Shown here: piece after piece, positions 49,976 to 60,527 of the stretch
Layout: every line of letters begins with the position of its first letter
Numbering within the stretch: the stretch's first letter is position 1
Source of the DNA: Dyadobacter endophyticus
Lineage (GTDB): Bacteria > Bacteroidota > Bacteroidia > Cytophagales > Spirosomataceae
DNA length: 64,000 nucleotides
Assembly (NCBI RefSeq): GCF_014641595.1
Contig: NZ_BMIA01000001.1
Coordinates: forward strand, 744,001 to 808,000
Direction of reading: 5' to 3'
Notes under the pieces: generated by a model
What the model was told of the DNA's origin: nothing
What the model saw: only the letters and a program-made list of their open reading frames with translations
Database searches by the model: none
Translations under genes and position numbers: made by a program

Positions 49976-51664
49976 ATGAACACCGAATTATTTGGCATCA
50001 TCGCATTGTTCATCGCTACGGTCGCATTGGCGGTACCGTTCGGCAAGTACATTGCGAAAGTATATGGAGGAGAAAAAACACTTCTCGACCCTGTTTTTGG
50101 CCCTTTGGAAAAAGGGTTCTATCGTTTGAGCGGCATTCGCCCAAACGTGGAAATGAACTGGAAACAGCATTTGTTTGCATTGCTGACGATCAATATGGTC
50201 TGGTTTTTCCTGGGCATGTTTGTATTGATGAACCAGGGCTGGCTTCCGCTTAACCCCGATGGCAACCCGTCGCAATCGCCTGACCTGGCATTCAATACCA
50301 CTATTTCGTTCGTCGTCAACTGTAACCTGCAGCACTACTCCGGTGAAAGCGGCATGAGTTACCTCGGACAACTTTTCCTGATGTTCCTTCAGTTTGTCAG
50401 CGCAGGCACCGGTATGGCCGCGGCAGCGGTGGTGATCATCGCATTAAAGGAGCGTACGACCGAGAAACTGGGTAATTTCTATGATCTGATGGTGAAATCG
50501 TGCACGCGGATATTGCTGCCGGTTGCGTTTCTGGTCGCCCTCATATTGCTTGCCAACGGAACGCCAATGACTTTCGAAGGCAAGGATACCATTTATTCAA
50601 TGCAAGGCGATACGATCCGGGTTTCAACCGGTCCGGTGGCTGCGTTCGTGCCTATCAAGCACGTGGGTACCAACGGAGGCGGGTTCTTCGGCGCTAACTC
50701 CGCTCATCCGTTCGAAAACCCGAACTATGCCACCAACATGGTCGAAATGTTCTCGCAGATGATCATTCCGCTGGCGATGATCTTTGCACTGGGTTATTAT
50801 GTTAAAAGAAAAAGGCTGTCCTGGATGATTTTCGGCGTCATGACGCTTGGCTTCCTGCTGCTTACCATTCCTACGATTACCACCGAGCTGCACGGCAACC
50901 CGAAGATCGCGCAAATGCATGTGGATATGTCGTCCGGCGCCATGGAAGGGAAGGAGACAAGGTTCGGTACTACCGCCTCTGCATTTTGGAGTATAGCCAC
51001 TACCGTTATCTCCACGGGCTCGATCAATTCCATGCACGATAGCTTTATGCCGGTCTCCGGCCTTACACAAATGCTGTCGATGATGACGAATGCATTCTAT
51101 GGCGGCGCGGGCGCGGGAATTCTTAATTTTTACATATTTATCATCCTCGCAGTGTTTATCAGCGGTTTGATGGTCGGCCGTACGCCGGAGTTTATGGGTA
51201 AAAAGATTGAAGCCAGGGAAATGAAGATCGCCATGATCGTTGCTTTGCTGCATCCGCTACTGATCCTGGCCGCCACCGCATTAGGTGTTGCGATGCCCGA
51301 ACTGACAGCCAGCACATTGAACAACCCGGGCTTCCACGGTTTCAGTGAAATGCTCTACGAATACACTTCCTCGGCGGCCAACAATGGCAGCGGTTTTGAA
51401 GGGTTAGGCGACAACACGCTCTGGTGGAACATTAGCTGCGGCATCGTACTCGTCCTCTCGCGGTTCATCCCGATCATCGGTCCGGTGGCCATTGCGGGCA
51501 TTCTCGCATCCAAAAAACACGTTCCGGAGAGTGCAGGAACGCTTAAAACAGACACAGGTACCTTCGGTATCATGGTGTTTGCGGTAATTGTCATTATCAC
51601 TGCATTATCATTCTTTCCCGCATTGACCCTCGGGCCTATTGCCGAATACTTTTCAATGCAATAA
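49976..51664 (+). CDS. kdpA: Potassium-transporting ATPase subunit KdpA
   Basis: The 562-residue potassium-channel-like subunit of the KdpFABC pump, with about ten transmembrane helices. Conserved segments include MNWKQHLFALLTINMVWFFL, NTTISFVVNCNLQHYSGESG, the filter-like GTNGGGFFGANSAHPFENP and NNGSGFEGL. It selects K+ in the periplasm and passes it to KdpB. Length equals that of the E. coli protein within a few residues. Second recognised gene of the operon; kdpB starts 17 bases later. Confidence 0.97.
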   Translation: MNTELFGIIALFIATVALAVPFGKYIAKVYGGEKTLLDPVFGPLEKGFYRLSGIRPNVEMNWKQHLFALLTINMVWFFLGMFVLMNQGWLPLNPDGNPSQSPDLAFNTTISFVVNCNLQHYSGESGMSYLGQLFLMFLQFVSAGTGMAAAAVVIIALKERTTEKLGNFYDLMVKSCTRILLPVAFLVALILLANGTPMTFEGKDTIYSMQGDTIRVSTGPVAAFVPIKHVGTNGGGFFGANSAHPFENPNYATNMVEMFSQMIIPLAMIFALGYYVKRKRLSWMIFGVMTLGFLLLTIPTITTELHGNPKIAQMHVDMSSGAMEGKETRFGTTASAFWSIATTVISTGSINSMHDSFMPVSGLTQMLSMMTNAFYGGAGAGILNFYIFIILAVFISGLMVGRTPEFMGKKIEAREMKIAMIVALLHPLLILAATALGVAMPELTASTLNNPGFHGFSEMLYEYTSSAANNGSGFEGLGDNTLWWNISCGIVLVLSRFIPIIGPVAIAGILASKKHVPESAGTLKTDTGTFGIMVFAVIVIITALSFFPALTLGPIAEYFSMQ

Positions 51665-51681
51665 TCAACTGAATAGCAGAA

Positions 51682-53721
51682 ATGAAAGCTCAAAATACAT
51701 CCCTTTTTCAGGGAGACCTCGTACGGGAGGCGCTGGCGCAATCCTTTGTGAAGCTCAATCCCCGCATTATGTTCCGTAACCCGGTGATGTTCACCGTCTG
51801 GATCGGCACGTTTGTCATGCTGATCGTCAATATCTGGGTAATATCAGGTGAAAAAACGCAGGGGAGTCTGGTTTACAACCTGGTCATTTTCCTGATTCTG
51901 TTGCTTACGCTGCTGTTCGCCAACTTCGCGGAGGCCATTGCTGAGGCACGCGGTAAAGCCCAGGCCAACAGCTTGCGCAAAACCCGCGAAGAGACGCCCG
52001 CCAAATGGATCCAGGTTGTGGGTGATATGTACGTGAATGAAATCAAAGTGGTGCCATCATCGCAGCTGCGCAAAGGGCACATCTTCCTTTGTGAAACGGG
52101 CGACATTATCCCTACCGACGGAGAAATCATCGAAGGGCTGGCTACTATCGACGAAAGTGCAATCACCGGAGAGTCCGCACCGGTAATCCGTGAAGCAGGG
52201 GGCGACAAAAGCAGCGTCACCGGCGGTACCAAAGTGCTTTCCGATCGTATTAAAGTGAGGGTCACTACCGAGCCGGGGGAAAGTTTTCTGGACAAAATGA
52301 TTGCACTCGTAGAAGGTGCCAGCCGCCAGAAAACACCGAACGAGATCGCATTGACGATCCTTCTGGCCGGTTTTACATTGGTATTTATCATCGTGTGCAT
52401 CACATTGAAGCCATTCGGCGATTTCGCAAACACGCCGATTACCATCGCCGCATTCATTTCGCTGTTCGTCTGCCTGATCCCTACCACGATCGGCGGGTTG
52501 CTTTCTGCTATCGGTATTGCGGGAATGGACCGCGCATTACGCGCCAATGTGATCACCAAAAGTGGTAAAGCCGTGGAAACCGCCGGGGATATCGACACAC
52601 TACTGCTCGATAAGACGGGTACCATCACCATCGGGAACCGTAAAGCCACCCATTTTTGGCCAGCCGAAGGTGTTGACAAGGGCTATTTCATCAAAGTGGC
52701 GGCATTGAGCTCCATCGCCGACGAAACGCCTGAGGGAAAATCAATTATAGAACTCGCTGATTTACAGCCAGATCAGCTGCGCGTCGAGAACCCGACTTTT
52801 ATCGAGTTCACCGCTGAAACAAGAAGCTCAGGTGTCAATTTCCTGGACACCCGCATCCGTAAAGGGGCGTCCGATGCCATTCGTAAGCTGGCCGAGAAAG
52901 CAGGCAACGCATTTCCGGCCGATACCGCGGAGAAAGTAAGGGACATTTCCAGCAATGGCGGTACGCCGCTGGTAGTGGCTGAAAATGAGGCCGTCATAGG
53001 CGTGATCGAATTGCAGGATATTATTAAACCGGGCATTCAGGAGCGTTTCGAGCGGTTGCGTAAAATGGGCGTCAAAACCGTGATGGTGACCGGCGACAAC
53101 CCGCTGACAGCCAAATTTATCGCCGAGAAAGCCGGGGTAGACGACTATATCGCCGAAGCCCGACCGGAGGATAAAATGAACTACATTAAAGCCGAGCAGC
53201 AGAAAGGCAAACTCGTAGCTATGATGGGCGACGGCACCAACGACGCGCCTGCCCTCGCGCAGGCAGATGTAGGCGTGGCCATGAACAGCGGTACCCAGGC
53301 CGCCAAGGAAGCCGGTAATATGGTCGACCTCGACAACGACCCGACCAAACTGATCGAAATCGTAGAAATCGGCAAGCAGTTGCTCATGACCCGTGGTACG
53401 CTCACGACATTCAGCATCGCCAACGACGTCGCCAAATACTTCGCCATTGTGCCCGCATTGTTCATCGCATCCATCCCGGCCCTGCAAGGCCTCAACATTA
53501 TGCGCCTCCACACGCCTGAAAGCGCGATTTTGTCGGCGATCATTTTCAATGCGGTCATTATCCCGCTGCTGATTCCGCTGGCCTTGAAGGGCGTAGCCTA
53601 TAAGCCAATCGGCGCGAGCGCATTGCTCAGACGCAATTTGCTGATTTATGGATTAGGGGGTGTACTGGTGCCTTTTGTGGGGATAAAGGCGATTGATTTA
53701 CTAGTAAGTATTTGGTTATAA
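51682..53721 (+). CDS. kdpB: Potassium-transporting ATPase ATP-binding subunit KdpB
   Basis: The 679-residue P-type ATPase subunit. Actuator motif ITGESAPV, phosphorylation motif DKTGTIT with Asp310, and hinge [19 protein letters not shown]. Two N-terminal transmembrane helices, a central pair with [20 protein letters not shown], and three C-terminal helices. It hydrolyses ATP to drive K+ uptake with KdpA and KdpC. The next gene, kdpC, follows after 37 bases. Confidence 0.97.
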   Translation: MKAQNTSLFQGDLVREALAQSFVKLNPRIMFRNPVMFTVWIGTFVMLIVNIWVISGEKTQGSLVYNLVIFLILLLTLLFANFAEAIAEARGKAQANSLRKTREETPAKWIQVVGDMYVNEIKVVPSSQLRKGHIFLCETGDIIPTDGEIIEGLATIDESAITGESAPVIREAGGDKSSVTGGTKVLSDRIKVRVTTEPGESFLDKMIALVEGASRQKTPNEIALTILLAGFTLVFIIVCITLKPFGDFANTPITIAAFISLFVCLIPTTIGGLLSAIGIAGMDRALRANVITKSGKAVETAGDIDTLLLDKTGTITIGNRKATHFWPAEGVDKGYFIKVAALSSIADETPEGKSIIELADLQPDQLRVENPTFIEFTAETRSSGVNFLDTRIRKGASDAIRKLAEKAGNAFPADTAEKVRDISSNGGTPLVVAENEAVIGVIELQDIIKPGIQERFERLRKMGVKTVMVTGDNPLTAKFIAEKAGVDDYIAEARPEDKMNYIKAEQQKGKLVAMMGDGTNDAPALAQADVGVAMNSGTQAAKEAGNMVDLDNDPTKLIEIVEIGKQLLMTRGTLTTFSIANDVAKYFAIVPALFIASIPALQGLNIMRLHTPESAILSAIIFNAVIIPLLIPLALKGVAYKPIGASALLRRNLLIYGLGGVLVPFVGIKAIDLLVSIWL

Positions 53722-53758
53722 GGTAAATGCACATTCGAGGATTTAAAATACAGAAACC

Positions 53759-54319
53759 ATGAAACAACATATTCTCTCAGCGATCCGGTTGACAATCGTG
53801 ACGCTGATATTCTTCTCAGGCGTGTATACGCTGGTGATTTTGGGCATTGCCCAGCTCTTTCCTAACCACGGCAAAGGAGAGATTATCGAGCAAAATGGTA
53901 AACGGTATTATACCAATATCGGGCAATCGTTTACGGATGATAAGTACTTCAATTCACGGCCTTCGGCGGTGGGGTATAATGCGGCCGGTAGCGGTGGTAG
54001 CAACAAGGGGCCTTCTAATGAGGAGTATTTGGGTGTTGTGCAGGCGCGTATCGATACATTTCTGTTGCATAACCCGGGCGTGCAAAAGGCCGATATTCCG
54101 GTAGAACTGGTGACGGCGAGCGGCAGCGGATTGGACCCGGATATTTCCGAAAAAGCGGCGTTGGTGCAGGTGAAGCGGATTGCAAAGCTTCGTAACCTGC
54201 CGGAGCAGAAGCTCCAACAGCTTGTGAAAGAACATATCGAGGGTCCCCTGCTGGGATTGTTCGGTCCGACGAAGATCAATGTCTTGAAACTGAACCTGGC
54301 GCTGGAAAACCTGCGCTGA
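53759..54319 (+). CDS. kdpC: Potassium-transporting ATPase subunit KdpC
   Basis: A 186-residue subunit with one N-terminal transmembrane helix (about 8-33, IRLTIVTLIFFSGVYTLVI) and a periplasmic domain with GQSFTDDKYFNSRPSAVGYN, VPVELVTASGSGLDPDIS-like and LVKEHIEGPLLGLFG motifs typical of KdpC. It assembles the pump and raises ATP affinity. A weak hairpin follows at 54341-54372 before the barrel-protein gene. Confidence 0.96.
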   Translation: MKQHILSAIRLTIVTLIFFSGVYTLVILGIAQLFPNHGKGEIIEQNGKRYYTNIGQSFTDDKYFNSRPSAVGYNAAGSGGSNKGPSNEEYLGVVQARIDTFLLHNPGVQKADIPVELVTASGSGLDPDISEKAALVQVKRIAKLRNLPEQKLQQLVKEHIEGPLLGLFGPTKINVLKLNLALENLR

Positions 54320-54340
54320 CCTGATAAGTATCATTGCACA

Positions 54341-54372
54341 CAGCCCGTTTCCAGTGCCGTCGCAGCGGGCTG
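54341..54372 (+). terminator. Weak hairpin after kdpC
   Basis: A 7-bp stem CAGCCCG / CGGGCTG with an 18-base loop and few T residues. It may reduce, but probably does not stop, transcription into the downstream genes. Confidence 0.35.
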
Positions 54373-54418
54373 CGTTTCGTCTTACCGCGCGGCTATGATT
54401 GAACAGATTACCTTTTTT

Positions 54419-55519
54419 ATGAAAACCTTGATTTTAAGTGCGCTTGCCATTGCCTCCATTTTACATGCGAATGCCCAGGATTCTACCGTCGCTGTGGCCG
54501 GCAATGCGCCACCGTTCGCAGTGAGCGCCTATGTGGAGTCGTATTACTTGCAGGATTTCCGCAAAACCGATAGCCATACCATGCCCGGTTTCATTTACAA
54601 CCATAGCAGGACCGGCGAGGTGAACCTGAACCTGGCTTTCCTTAAAGGCAGTTACACCGGCGACCGCGTGCGTGCGAACCTGGCCTTGGCAGCAGGTACT
54701 TACATGAATGCGAACTATGCCGCCGAGCCGGGCGTATTGAAAAATGTATTCGAGGCAAATGCCGGGGTGAAGATTTCCAAAAAACACAACCTATGGCTCG
54801 ACGCTGGCATTATGCCGTCGCATATCGGCTTCGAGAGCGCGATCGGGAAAGATAACTGGGCTTTGACGCGTAGCTTAGTGGCAGAGAACACGCCCTATTT
54901 TGAAACCGGGTTGAAATTGGGATACACCACACAAGATACCAAATGGTACCTCTCGGCGATGTACCTCAATGGATGGCAACGCATTCAACGGCTGGATGGC
55001 AATTCGACGCCCGCATTCGGGACACAGGTTACCTTTAAGCCTAATGCAGCCGTAACTTTGAATTACAGCACATTTATCGGCAGCGACAAGGCCGACAGCA
55101 CGCGACAAATGCGGTATTACCACAATATTTACGGTGTATTCCAATTGGGTGGCAAATGGGGCCTGACGACCGGTTTTGATATCGGCAGCGAGCAGAAAGC
55201 CAAGCACAGCAGCGCCTACAATATCGTTTACGTGCCGGTCATGATCCTGCGATTTTCACCTTCTTCCAAAATCAATATCGCGGCCAGAGGGGAATATTAT
55301 CATGATCAAAACGGCGTGATCATCGCCACAGGAACCGATAATGGCTTCCAGACTTTCGGCACGTCACTGAATTTCGACTATCAGATCACCCCGCAGGTAA
55401 TTTGGCGGATCGAGGCGCGTAATCTTAGCAGCCGCGATGCGATATTTAGTGGTAGGAGTACCGAACTTTCCAAGAGTAAGACGTATCTCACCACTGCACT
55501 CACTTTCGCGCTCAACTAA
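54419..55519 (+). CDS. Outer-membrane beta-barrel (porin-like) protein in the kdp operon
   Basis: A 366-residue outer-membrane barrel with signal peptide MKTLILSALAIASILHANAQ. The mature part is a series of amphipathic strands with aromatic ends (FAVSAYVESYYLQDFRK, TGEVNLNLAFLKGSYTGDRV, LTTALTFALN at the C-terminus), the pattern of the Bacteroidota BBP2-like porins. It may provide a K+ permeation path through the outer membrane for KdpFABC, but this is inferred only from operon position. ATG 54395 in frame upstream is less likely because it would bury the signal peptide. Confidence 0.82.
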   Translation: MKTLILSALAIASILHANAQDSTVAVAGNAPPFAVSAYVESYYLQDFRKTDSHTMPGFIYNHSRTGEVNLNLAFLKGSYTGDRVRANLALAAGTYMNANYAAEPGVLKNVFEANAGVKISKKHNLWLDAGIMPSHIGFESAIGKDNWALTRSLVAENTPYFETGLKLGYTTQDTKWYLSAMYLNGWQRIQRLDGNSTPAFGTQVTFKPNAAVTLNYSTFIGSDKADSTRQMRYYHNIYGVFQLGGKWGLTTGFDIGSEQKAKHSSAYNIVYVPVMILRFSPSSKINIAARGEYYHDQNGVIIATGTDNGFQTFGTSLNFDYQITPQVIWRIEARNLSSRDAIFSGRSTELSKSKTYLTTALTFALN

Positions 55520-55569
55520 CACCCAGACCCTGAACCGTGGCGGCCGACCGCTCTAAACTTCGAAAAACA

Positions 55570-56685
55570 ATGGAAACCAGCGCCGAACATTTTCTTGAAC
55601 TGATCAAGAAGTCGAGAAGAGGCAAATTCAAAATCTACATCGGAATGAGCGCCGGGGTGGGTAAGACCTACCGGATGTTGCAGGAGGCCCACGCGCTGAT
55701 GCGAACGGGTATCGACGTGAAGATCGGGTACATCGAGACGCATAACCGGAAGGAAACGCAAGAATTGCTCGAAGGCCTGCCGGTAATCCCGCGGCGCAGG
55801 TTGTTTTATAAAGGTAAGGAGTTGGAAGAGTTCGACGTGCAGGCGGTAATTACCCTACGGCCGGAAGTTGTGATCGTGGATGAGCTGGCGCATTCCAATA
55901 TCGAGGGCAGCAAAAATGCCAAACGCTGGCAGGATGTGCTGGATATTCTCGAAGCGGGGATCAATGTGATCTCCGCCGTAAATATCCAGCATATCGAAAG
56001 CCTGAATCAGGAAGTGCGCAGTATTACGGGCGTGGAAGTGGCCGAGCGTATTCCCGACAAGGTGCTCGGCCTGGCCGATGAAGTGGTGAATATCGACCTC
56101 ACCGCCGACGAACTGATTACCCGTTTGAAAGAAGGTAAAATTTATAAAGAGGAGAAGATACAGGCCGCATTGCAGAACTTCTTCAAGCCGCAGCACATTC
56201 TTCAACTGCGTGAACTGGCTTTGAAAGAGGTCGCCTCGCAAGTGGAGCGGAAGGTGGAAAGCGAAATACAGCCGGGAATGGCGCTCAAACACGAGCGTTT
56301 CCTGGCATGCATTAGCAGTAATGAAAAGACTGCCCGCAATGTGATCCGTAAAACCGCCCGGCTGGCCAATTACTACCATAGCAGCTGGTTTTTGCTGTAT
56401 GTGCAAACACCCGCCGAATCGGCGAGCCGCATCGGATTGGCGAAACAGCGGCATTTGATCAACAACTTTAAACTGGCCACCGAACTGGGCGGGAATGTGA
56501 TCAAAACCGAGAGCGGTAGTATCGCCAAAACGATCGTAGAAGTGGCCGAAAAGAATAAGATCACGACCATATGCATCGGAAAGCCGCATTTGAACCTTTT
56601 CAAGGTCATTCTGGCCACGAATGTCTTCAACGGACTTTTAAATAAAATGTCTTCTTCCGACATTGACCTCGTAATACTTTCCTGA
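55570..56685 (+). CDS. KdpD-type sensor half: KdpD domain plus USP domain, no kinase
   Basis: A 371-residue cytoplasmic protein equal to the N-terminal third of classical KdpD. The osmosensitive KdpD domain (about 18-228) has Walker A GMSAGVGKT (25-33) and Walker B VVIVDELAHSN with Asp104; a universal-stress-protein domain follows (about 245-371). The four transmembrane helices and the kinase core of E. coli KdpD are missing; a separate kinase gene begins one base after the stop. It probably senses K+ or cyclic-di-AMP/ATP status and modulates that kinase. A GTG at 55537 is an alternative start. Confidence 0.9.
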   Translation: METSAEHFLELIKKSRRGKFKIYIGMSAGVGKTYRMLQEAHALMRTGIDVKIGYIETHNRKETQELLEGLPVIPRRRLFYKGKELEEFDVQAVITLRPEVVIVDELAHSNIEGSKNAKRWQDVLDILEAGINVISAVNIQHIESLNQEVRSITGVEVAERIPDKVLGLADEVVNIDLTADELITRLKEGKIYKEEKIQAALQNFFKPQHILQLRELALKEVASQVERKVESEIQPGMALKHERFLACISSNEKTARNVIRKTARLANYYHSSWFLLYVQTPAESASRIGLAKQRHLINNFKLATELGGNVIKTESGSIAKTIVEVAEKNKITTICIGKPHLNLFKVILATNVFNGLLNKMSSSDIDLVILS

Positions 56686-56686
56686 A

Positions 56687-58420
56687 ATGAAGATCAAAAC
56701 CAAACTGAGGCTGGGTATAGGCCTGCTTTTCGCCATGATCACCGTGCTTGCGGTGGTGGGTATCAGGCAGGTGAGCCTGCTTTCGGCCGACTCGCGCAAT
56801 ATTCTCATTGCCAACCACAATTCCCTCGAGTACAGCCGCCAGATGCTCCGCGCGCTCGACGAGCTGCAAGTGCACGCCGGCGCATTGGATACCTTTAAAA
56901 AGAACCTGGAAGCCCAGCAGAAGAACATCACCGAAATAGGGGAAAAGGAGCTGACCGAGCAGTTGACAGACCATTTCGAAAAGCTGAAAATGAATGTGCG
57001 CGACAGGGAAATGGTAGAGCTGATCCGCAACGATGCCCTCGAAATCATGAGTATCAACCTCGACGCGATCAATCGCAAGAGCCAGATTGCCGGCCAGACG
57101 GCCAAAAGCTCGATGGTCTGGATCGGCATCACGGGCACATTGTGCTTCATAATCGCATTTACATTGTTCGTAAACCTGCCGGGCAACATCGCCAATCCGA
57201 TCCGCGAGCTTACCGAAAGTATTCGCCAGATCGCCAATGAGAACTATACCGAGCGGGTGCATTTCGGCAGCGGCGACGAGTACGGCCAGCTCGCGCAGTC
57301 GTTTAATACGATGGCCGAGAAACTGGAAGAATACAACAGCAGTAACCTGGCCAGGCTGATGATCGAGAAAAAACGCGTGGAGACGCTGATTGACAATATG
57401 CATGACCCGGTAATAGGCCTGGACGAAAACCGGAAAGTGATTTTTGCCAATGAAGTGGCCCGGAAGGTTACCGGTCTGCAGGTATCCGAGCTGGTGGGCC
57501 GCAATGCGATGGACATTGCCTTGCATAACGACCTTGTCCGTTCGCTGGTCAAAGACATTTCCGATCCGCAGGCGAGGGGCAAAGGGCAAGGCACCGCTAT
57601 GAAGATCTACGCCGACGACAAAGAGAGTTATTTTGAAAAGGAATACGTCGATATTTCGATCGTCCCGACCGGCGAGCAGCAGCCGCGTTCAATCGGGCAT
57701 GTGATCATTCTGCGCAATGTGACGCCTTATAAAGAGCTTGATTTTGCCAAGACCAATTTCATTGCCAATGTGTCGCATGAGCTCAAAACGCCTATTTCTT
57801 CGATTAAAATAACCCTTGACCTGCTTCGCAACGAACGCGTGGGCGACACCAACGAGGAACAGCGCAGCCTGCTCGACAGCATCCGCGAGGACGCCGACCG
57901 GCTTTTGAAGATCACCGGAGAACTGCTGAATATTACACAGGTCGAAAGCGGTAAGATCCAGTTGAATATCGCAGGCACATCGCCCCGGGAAATCGTGCAG
58001 TATGCCATTGCCGCCAACGAAACCCAGGCCGAAAGCCGGGATATCAGCCTGCAAATCGAGGATCGTGGTGTGCGGTCGAGCGTTTTGGCCGATTCGGAGA
58101 AAACAGCCTGGGTGGTTACCAACCTGGTTTCCAATGCGATCCGCTATTCCTACGACCATTCCAGCATTCGCATTATACTGGAAGAAGATCCGGAGTCGGT
58201 GCGCATTGCCGTAGCCGACAACGGCCAGGGCATTTCGCAGGAATATAAGGATAAGATCTTCGACCGTTATTTCCGCGTGCCGGGCTCTACCAAGGAAGGT
58301 ACCGGCCTGGGCCTCGCGATCAGCCGCGAATTTATGGAAGCCCAGGACGGCACACTCACAGTCGAAAGTGAGCTGGGAGCAGGCAGTACTTTCACTATTG
58401 CCTTGAAAAAGTCCGCCTGA
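56687..58420 (+). CDS. HAMP/PAS sensor histidine kinase of the kdp locus
   Basis: A 577-residue inner-membrane histidine kinase. Transmembrane helices at about 7-28 and 145-167 flank a helical periplasmic domain; then HAMP (about 168-220), PAS (about 236-350, IDNMHDPVIGLDENRKVIFA), HisKA with His364 (FIANVSHELKTPISS) and HATPase_c (DNGQGIS, GTGLGLAIS). It starts one base after the stop of the KdpD sensor half, so together they replace a full KdpD. Its partner is probably the NtrC-type regulator at 48225 and/or the single receiver at 47770; no OmpR-type KdpE is present nearby. It is convergent with the CocE gene, 6 bases apart. Confidence 0.92.
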   Translation: MKIKTKLRLGIGLLFAMITVLAVVGIRQVSLLSADSRNILIANHNSLEYSRQMLRALDELQVHAGALDTFKKNLEAQQKNITEIGEKELTEQLTDHFEKLKMNVRDREMVELIRNDALEIMSINLDAINRKSQIAGQTAKSSMVWIGITGTLCFIIAFTLFVNLPGNIANPIRELTESIRQIANENYTERVHFGSGDEYGQLAQSFNTMAEKLEEYNSSNLARLMIEKKRVETLIDNMHDPVIGLDENRKVIFANEVARKVTGLQVSELVGRNAMDIALHNDLVRSLVKDISDPQARGKGQGTAMKIYADDKESYFEKEYVDISIVPTGEQQPRSIGHVIILRNVTPYKELDFAKTNFIANVSHELKTPISSIKITLDLLRNERVGDTNEEQRSLLDSIREDADRLLKITGELLNITQVESGKIQLNIAGTSPREIVQYAIAANETQAESRDISLQIEDRGVRSSVLADSEKTAWVVTNLVSNAIRYSYDHSSIRIILEEDPESVRIAVADNGQGISQEYKDKIFDRYFRVPGSTKEGTGLGLAISREFMEAQDGTLTVESELGAGSTFTIALKKSA

Positions 58421-58426
58421 CGCGCG

Positions 58427-60421
58427 CTACTCGACCACGCGCACGCCCACGTACGAGGACGCCGCACCCGAGAGGTAAATACGGTGTGTCGCCTTTTGAA
58501 AATCGGAGGCATTGGCTTTGTAAATGTTCACAAACTTCTGCGGGTTGCGATCCACGAGTGGAAACCAGGAGCTTTGCACCTGCACCATAATCTTGTGGCC
58601 CTTTTTAAAGCGATGGGCCGCATCCTGCATATCGAATTTCACATTTTCGATCTTACCGGGCCTCATGGGCTCGGGTTTGGAAAAGCTTTTGCGGAATTTG
58701 GACCGCATGACCTCGCCTCGGACCAGCAACTGGAATCCACCCATTTTCATGTTGGGGTTGATAGGGCTGTCGTTCGGCGCGTCGCCGGGGTAAATGTCGA
58801 TCAGTTTGACGACGAAATCCGCGTCCGTGCCGGTGGTGGAGACGAAAAGGTCGGCAAAGACATTCCCTGAAATGGTCACATCTTCTTTCAAAACTTCGGA
58901 CTCATAGACGAGCACGTCCGGGCGGCTGGCCGCGAAGCGCTGGTCTTCATACATAAAATCACTGCCGCGGATAATGCGGATTTCAGAAGTGTATGGCACC
59001 GGCTTGGCGGGGTCGCTGAGGTATTCGTGAAACGAAGGTTTGGCGCCCACCTGCATGGTGGTCATAGTCGGCGAAAAGGACAATGTGCCGTCCGGATGCA
59101 GGTAGAGCTTTTTCTCGACTGTATTTTTGGGAGGCCATTGGTCGTATTTGCGCCATTCGTTCGATCCGGTTTCGAAAATGTAGGCTTTGGGCAGTTTCGG
59201 GTCCGGCTGGTCTTTCAGGTAATGGTTAAAAATGGGTAATTCGATTTCCTTTTGATAAAACGAGCTTGTTTTAGCACCAAACCGGATATTTCCAAGCGAT
59301 TCTCCTGTGCCGCGCGCCCAGCCGCCATGTATCCAGGGGCCCATAATGAGCCAGTTGGGCGTTTGCGGGTTTTTGCTGGAAACAGCATGATACGTTTTCA
59401 ATGGCCCGTACAAATCCTCCTGATCGAACCAGCCGCCTACTACCATTACCGCAGGTTTGACGTTCTTCAAATGCGGTACCGGCGTGCGGGCTTTCCAGAA
59501 ATCGTTGTAGGTTTCGTTCTCCATCATCTGGTTCCAGATGCGGTTCTGTCCTTTGAAGATCTGCTCGTCGAAGTTTTTCAATGGCCCCATTTTCTTGTAA
59601 AACTCATAGGAATCAGGCGTTCCCCAGGCCGAAAACTGGGGCGAAGGCTTAGTGGTGGGAACAGGCCGCGGTGCGCCATACGACGACAGGAACGCAAATG
59701 TACCCATCAGAAAAAACGCGCCGTTATGATGCCGGTCGTCGCCCATGAACCAGTCGGTAACCGGTGCCTGTGGCGAAGCGATTTTCAATGCCGGATGTGC
59801 TTCTACGGCCGTCATGGTAGTGTAGTAACCCGGTGCCGAAATGCCCCAGGTGCCTACTTTGCCATTATTCCCTTCGATATTCTTAATGAGCCATTCGATC
59901 GTATCGTAAGTGTCGGAGCTTTCGTCAGTATCGGTTTTTGCTTTTTTAACCGGTATAAACGGGCGGTAAGCTTCGAAATCGCCTTCTGACATAAGTTTGC
60001 CTCTTACGTCTTGATACACAATGATATAGCCTTCCCTTGCAAAGAGCATGCTCGGCCCGAGTGAAGTCTTGTACAAATCTTCCCCGTAAGGTGCCACGCT
60101 GTAAGGCGTGCGGTTGAGCAGGATAGGGTAGGTTTTTGTTTTGTCTTTTGGTAAATAAATGGATGTGAAGAGTTTGACGCCGTCACGCATTGCGATCTGA
60201 CGTTCTATTTTGGTGTAATGCTCGCGGATGTAGAGGGAGTCTTCTTTGGGCGGGGTTTGTGCGCGAATGATTTGGGAGGTTCCCAGTGTAAACAGCACGA
60301 ATACGTGCAGGGCTATCAATCTGCGGATCAAGGAGTGAAGTAACGCTGTTTTCAAGTCGGTAGCAGGATTAGTTTTAAGCCAATTTAATACAAAACCTTT
60401 TGAAATCGCAGTTAACGGCAT
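58427..60421 (-). CDS. CocE/NonD family hydrolase (X-Pro dipeptidyl-peptidase S15 type)
   Basis: A 664-residue alpha/beta hydrolase with an N-terminal membrane/signal segment (about 33-54, LIALHVFVLFTLGTSQIIRA) and a periplasmic catalytic part. MRDGVKLFTSIYLPKD and YQDVRGKLMSEGDF are typical of the family; the nucleophile elbow is GISAPG with Ser195 (commonly GxSYxG in relatives). A C-terminal jelly-roll X-Pro dipeptidyl-peptidase domain begins near 440. Such enzymes cleave acyl bonds in peptides or esters; the substrate is unknown. ATG 60421 is used; it leaves an unusually long stretch before the hydrophobic segment, so a later non-ATG start is possible. Confidence 0.87.
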   Translation of the reverse strand: MPLTAISKGFVLNWLKTNPATDLKTALLHSLIRRLIALHVFVLFTLGTSQIIRAQTPPKEDSLYIREHYTKIERQIAMRDGVKLFTSIYLPKDKTKTYPILLNRTPYSVAPYGEDLYKTSLGPSMLFAREGYIIVYQDVRGKLMSEGDFEAYRPFIPVKKAKTDTDESSDTYDTIEWLIKNIEGNNGKVGTWGISAPGYYTTMTAVEAHPALKIASPQAPVTDWFMGDDRHHNGAFFLMGTFAFLSSYGAPRPVPTTKPSPQFSAWGTPDSYEFYKKMGPLKNFDEQIFKGQNRIWNQMMENETYNDFWKARTPVPHLKNVKPAVMVVGGWFDQEDLYGPLKTYHAVSSKNPQTPNWLIMGPWIHGGWARGTGESLGNIRFGAKTSSFYQKEIELPIFNHYLKDQPDPKLPKAYIFETGSNEWRKYDQWPPKNTVEKKLYLHPDGTLSFSPTMTTMQVGAKPSFHEYLSDPAKPVPYTSEIRIIRGSDFMYEDQRFAASRPDVLVYESEVLKEDVTISGNVFADLFVSTTGTDADFVVKLIDIYPGDAPNDSPINPNMKMGGFQLLVRGEVMRSKFRKSFSKPEPMRPGKIENVKFDMQDAAHRFKKGHKIMVQVQSSWFPLVDRNPQKFVNIYKANASDFQKATHRIYLSGAASSYVGVRVVE

Positions 60422-60527
60422 TAATGCACCGTCTCCTTCCACAAACCATTGCCATTCATCACATGGCTATTGCAATTTCAAAACCAGTACTGTATATTGC
60501 ATAGTACCTTGTAAACAATTGTTAGCT

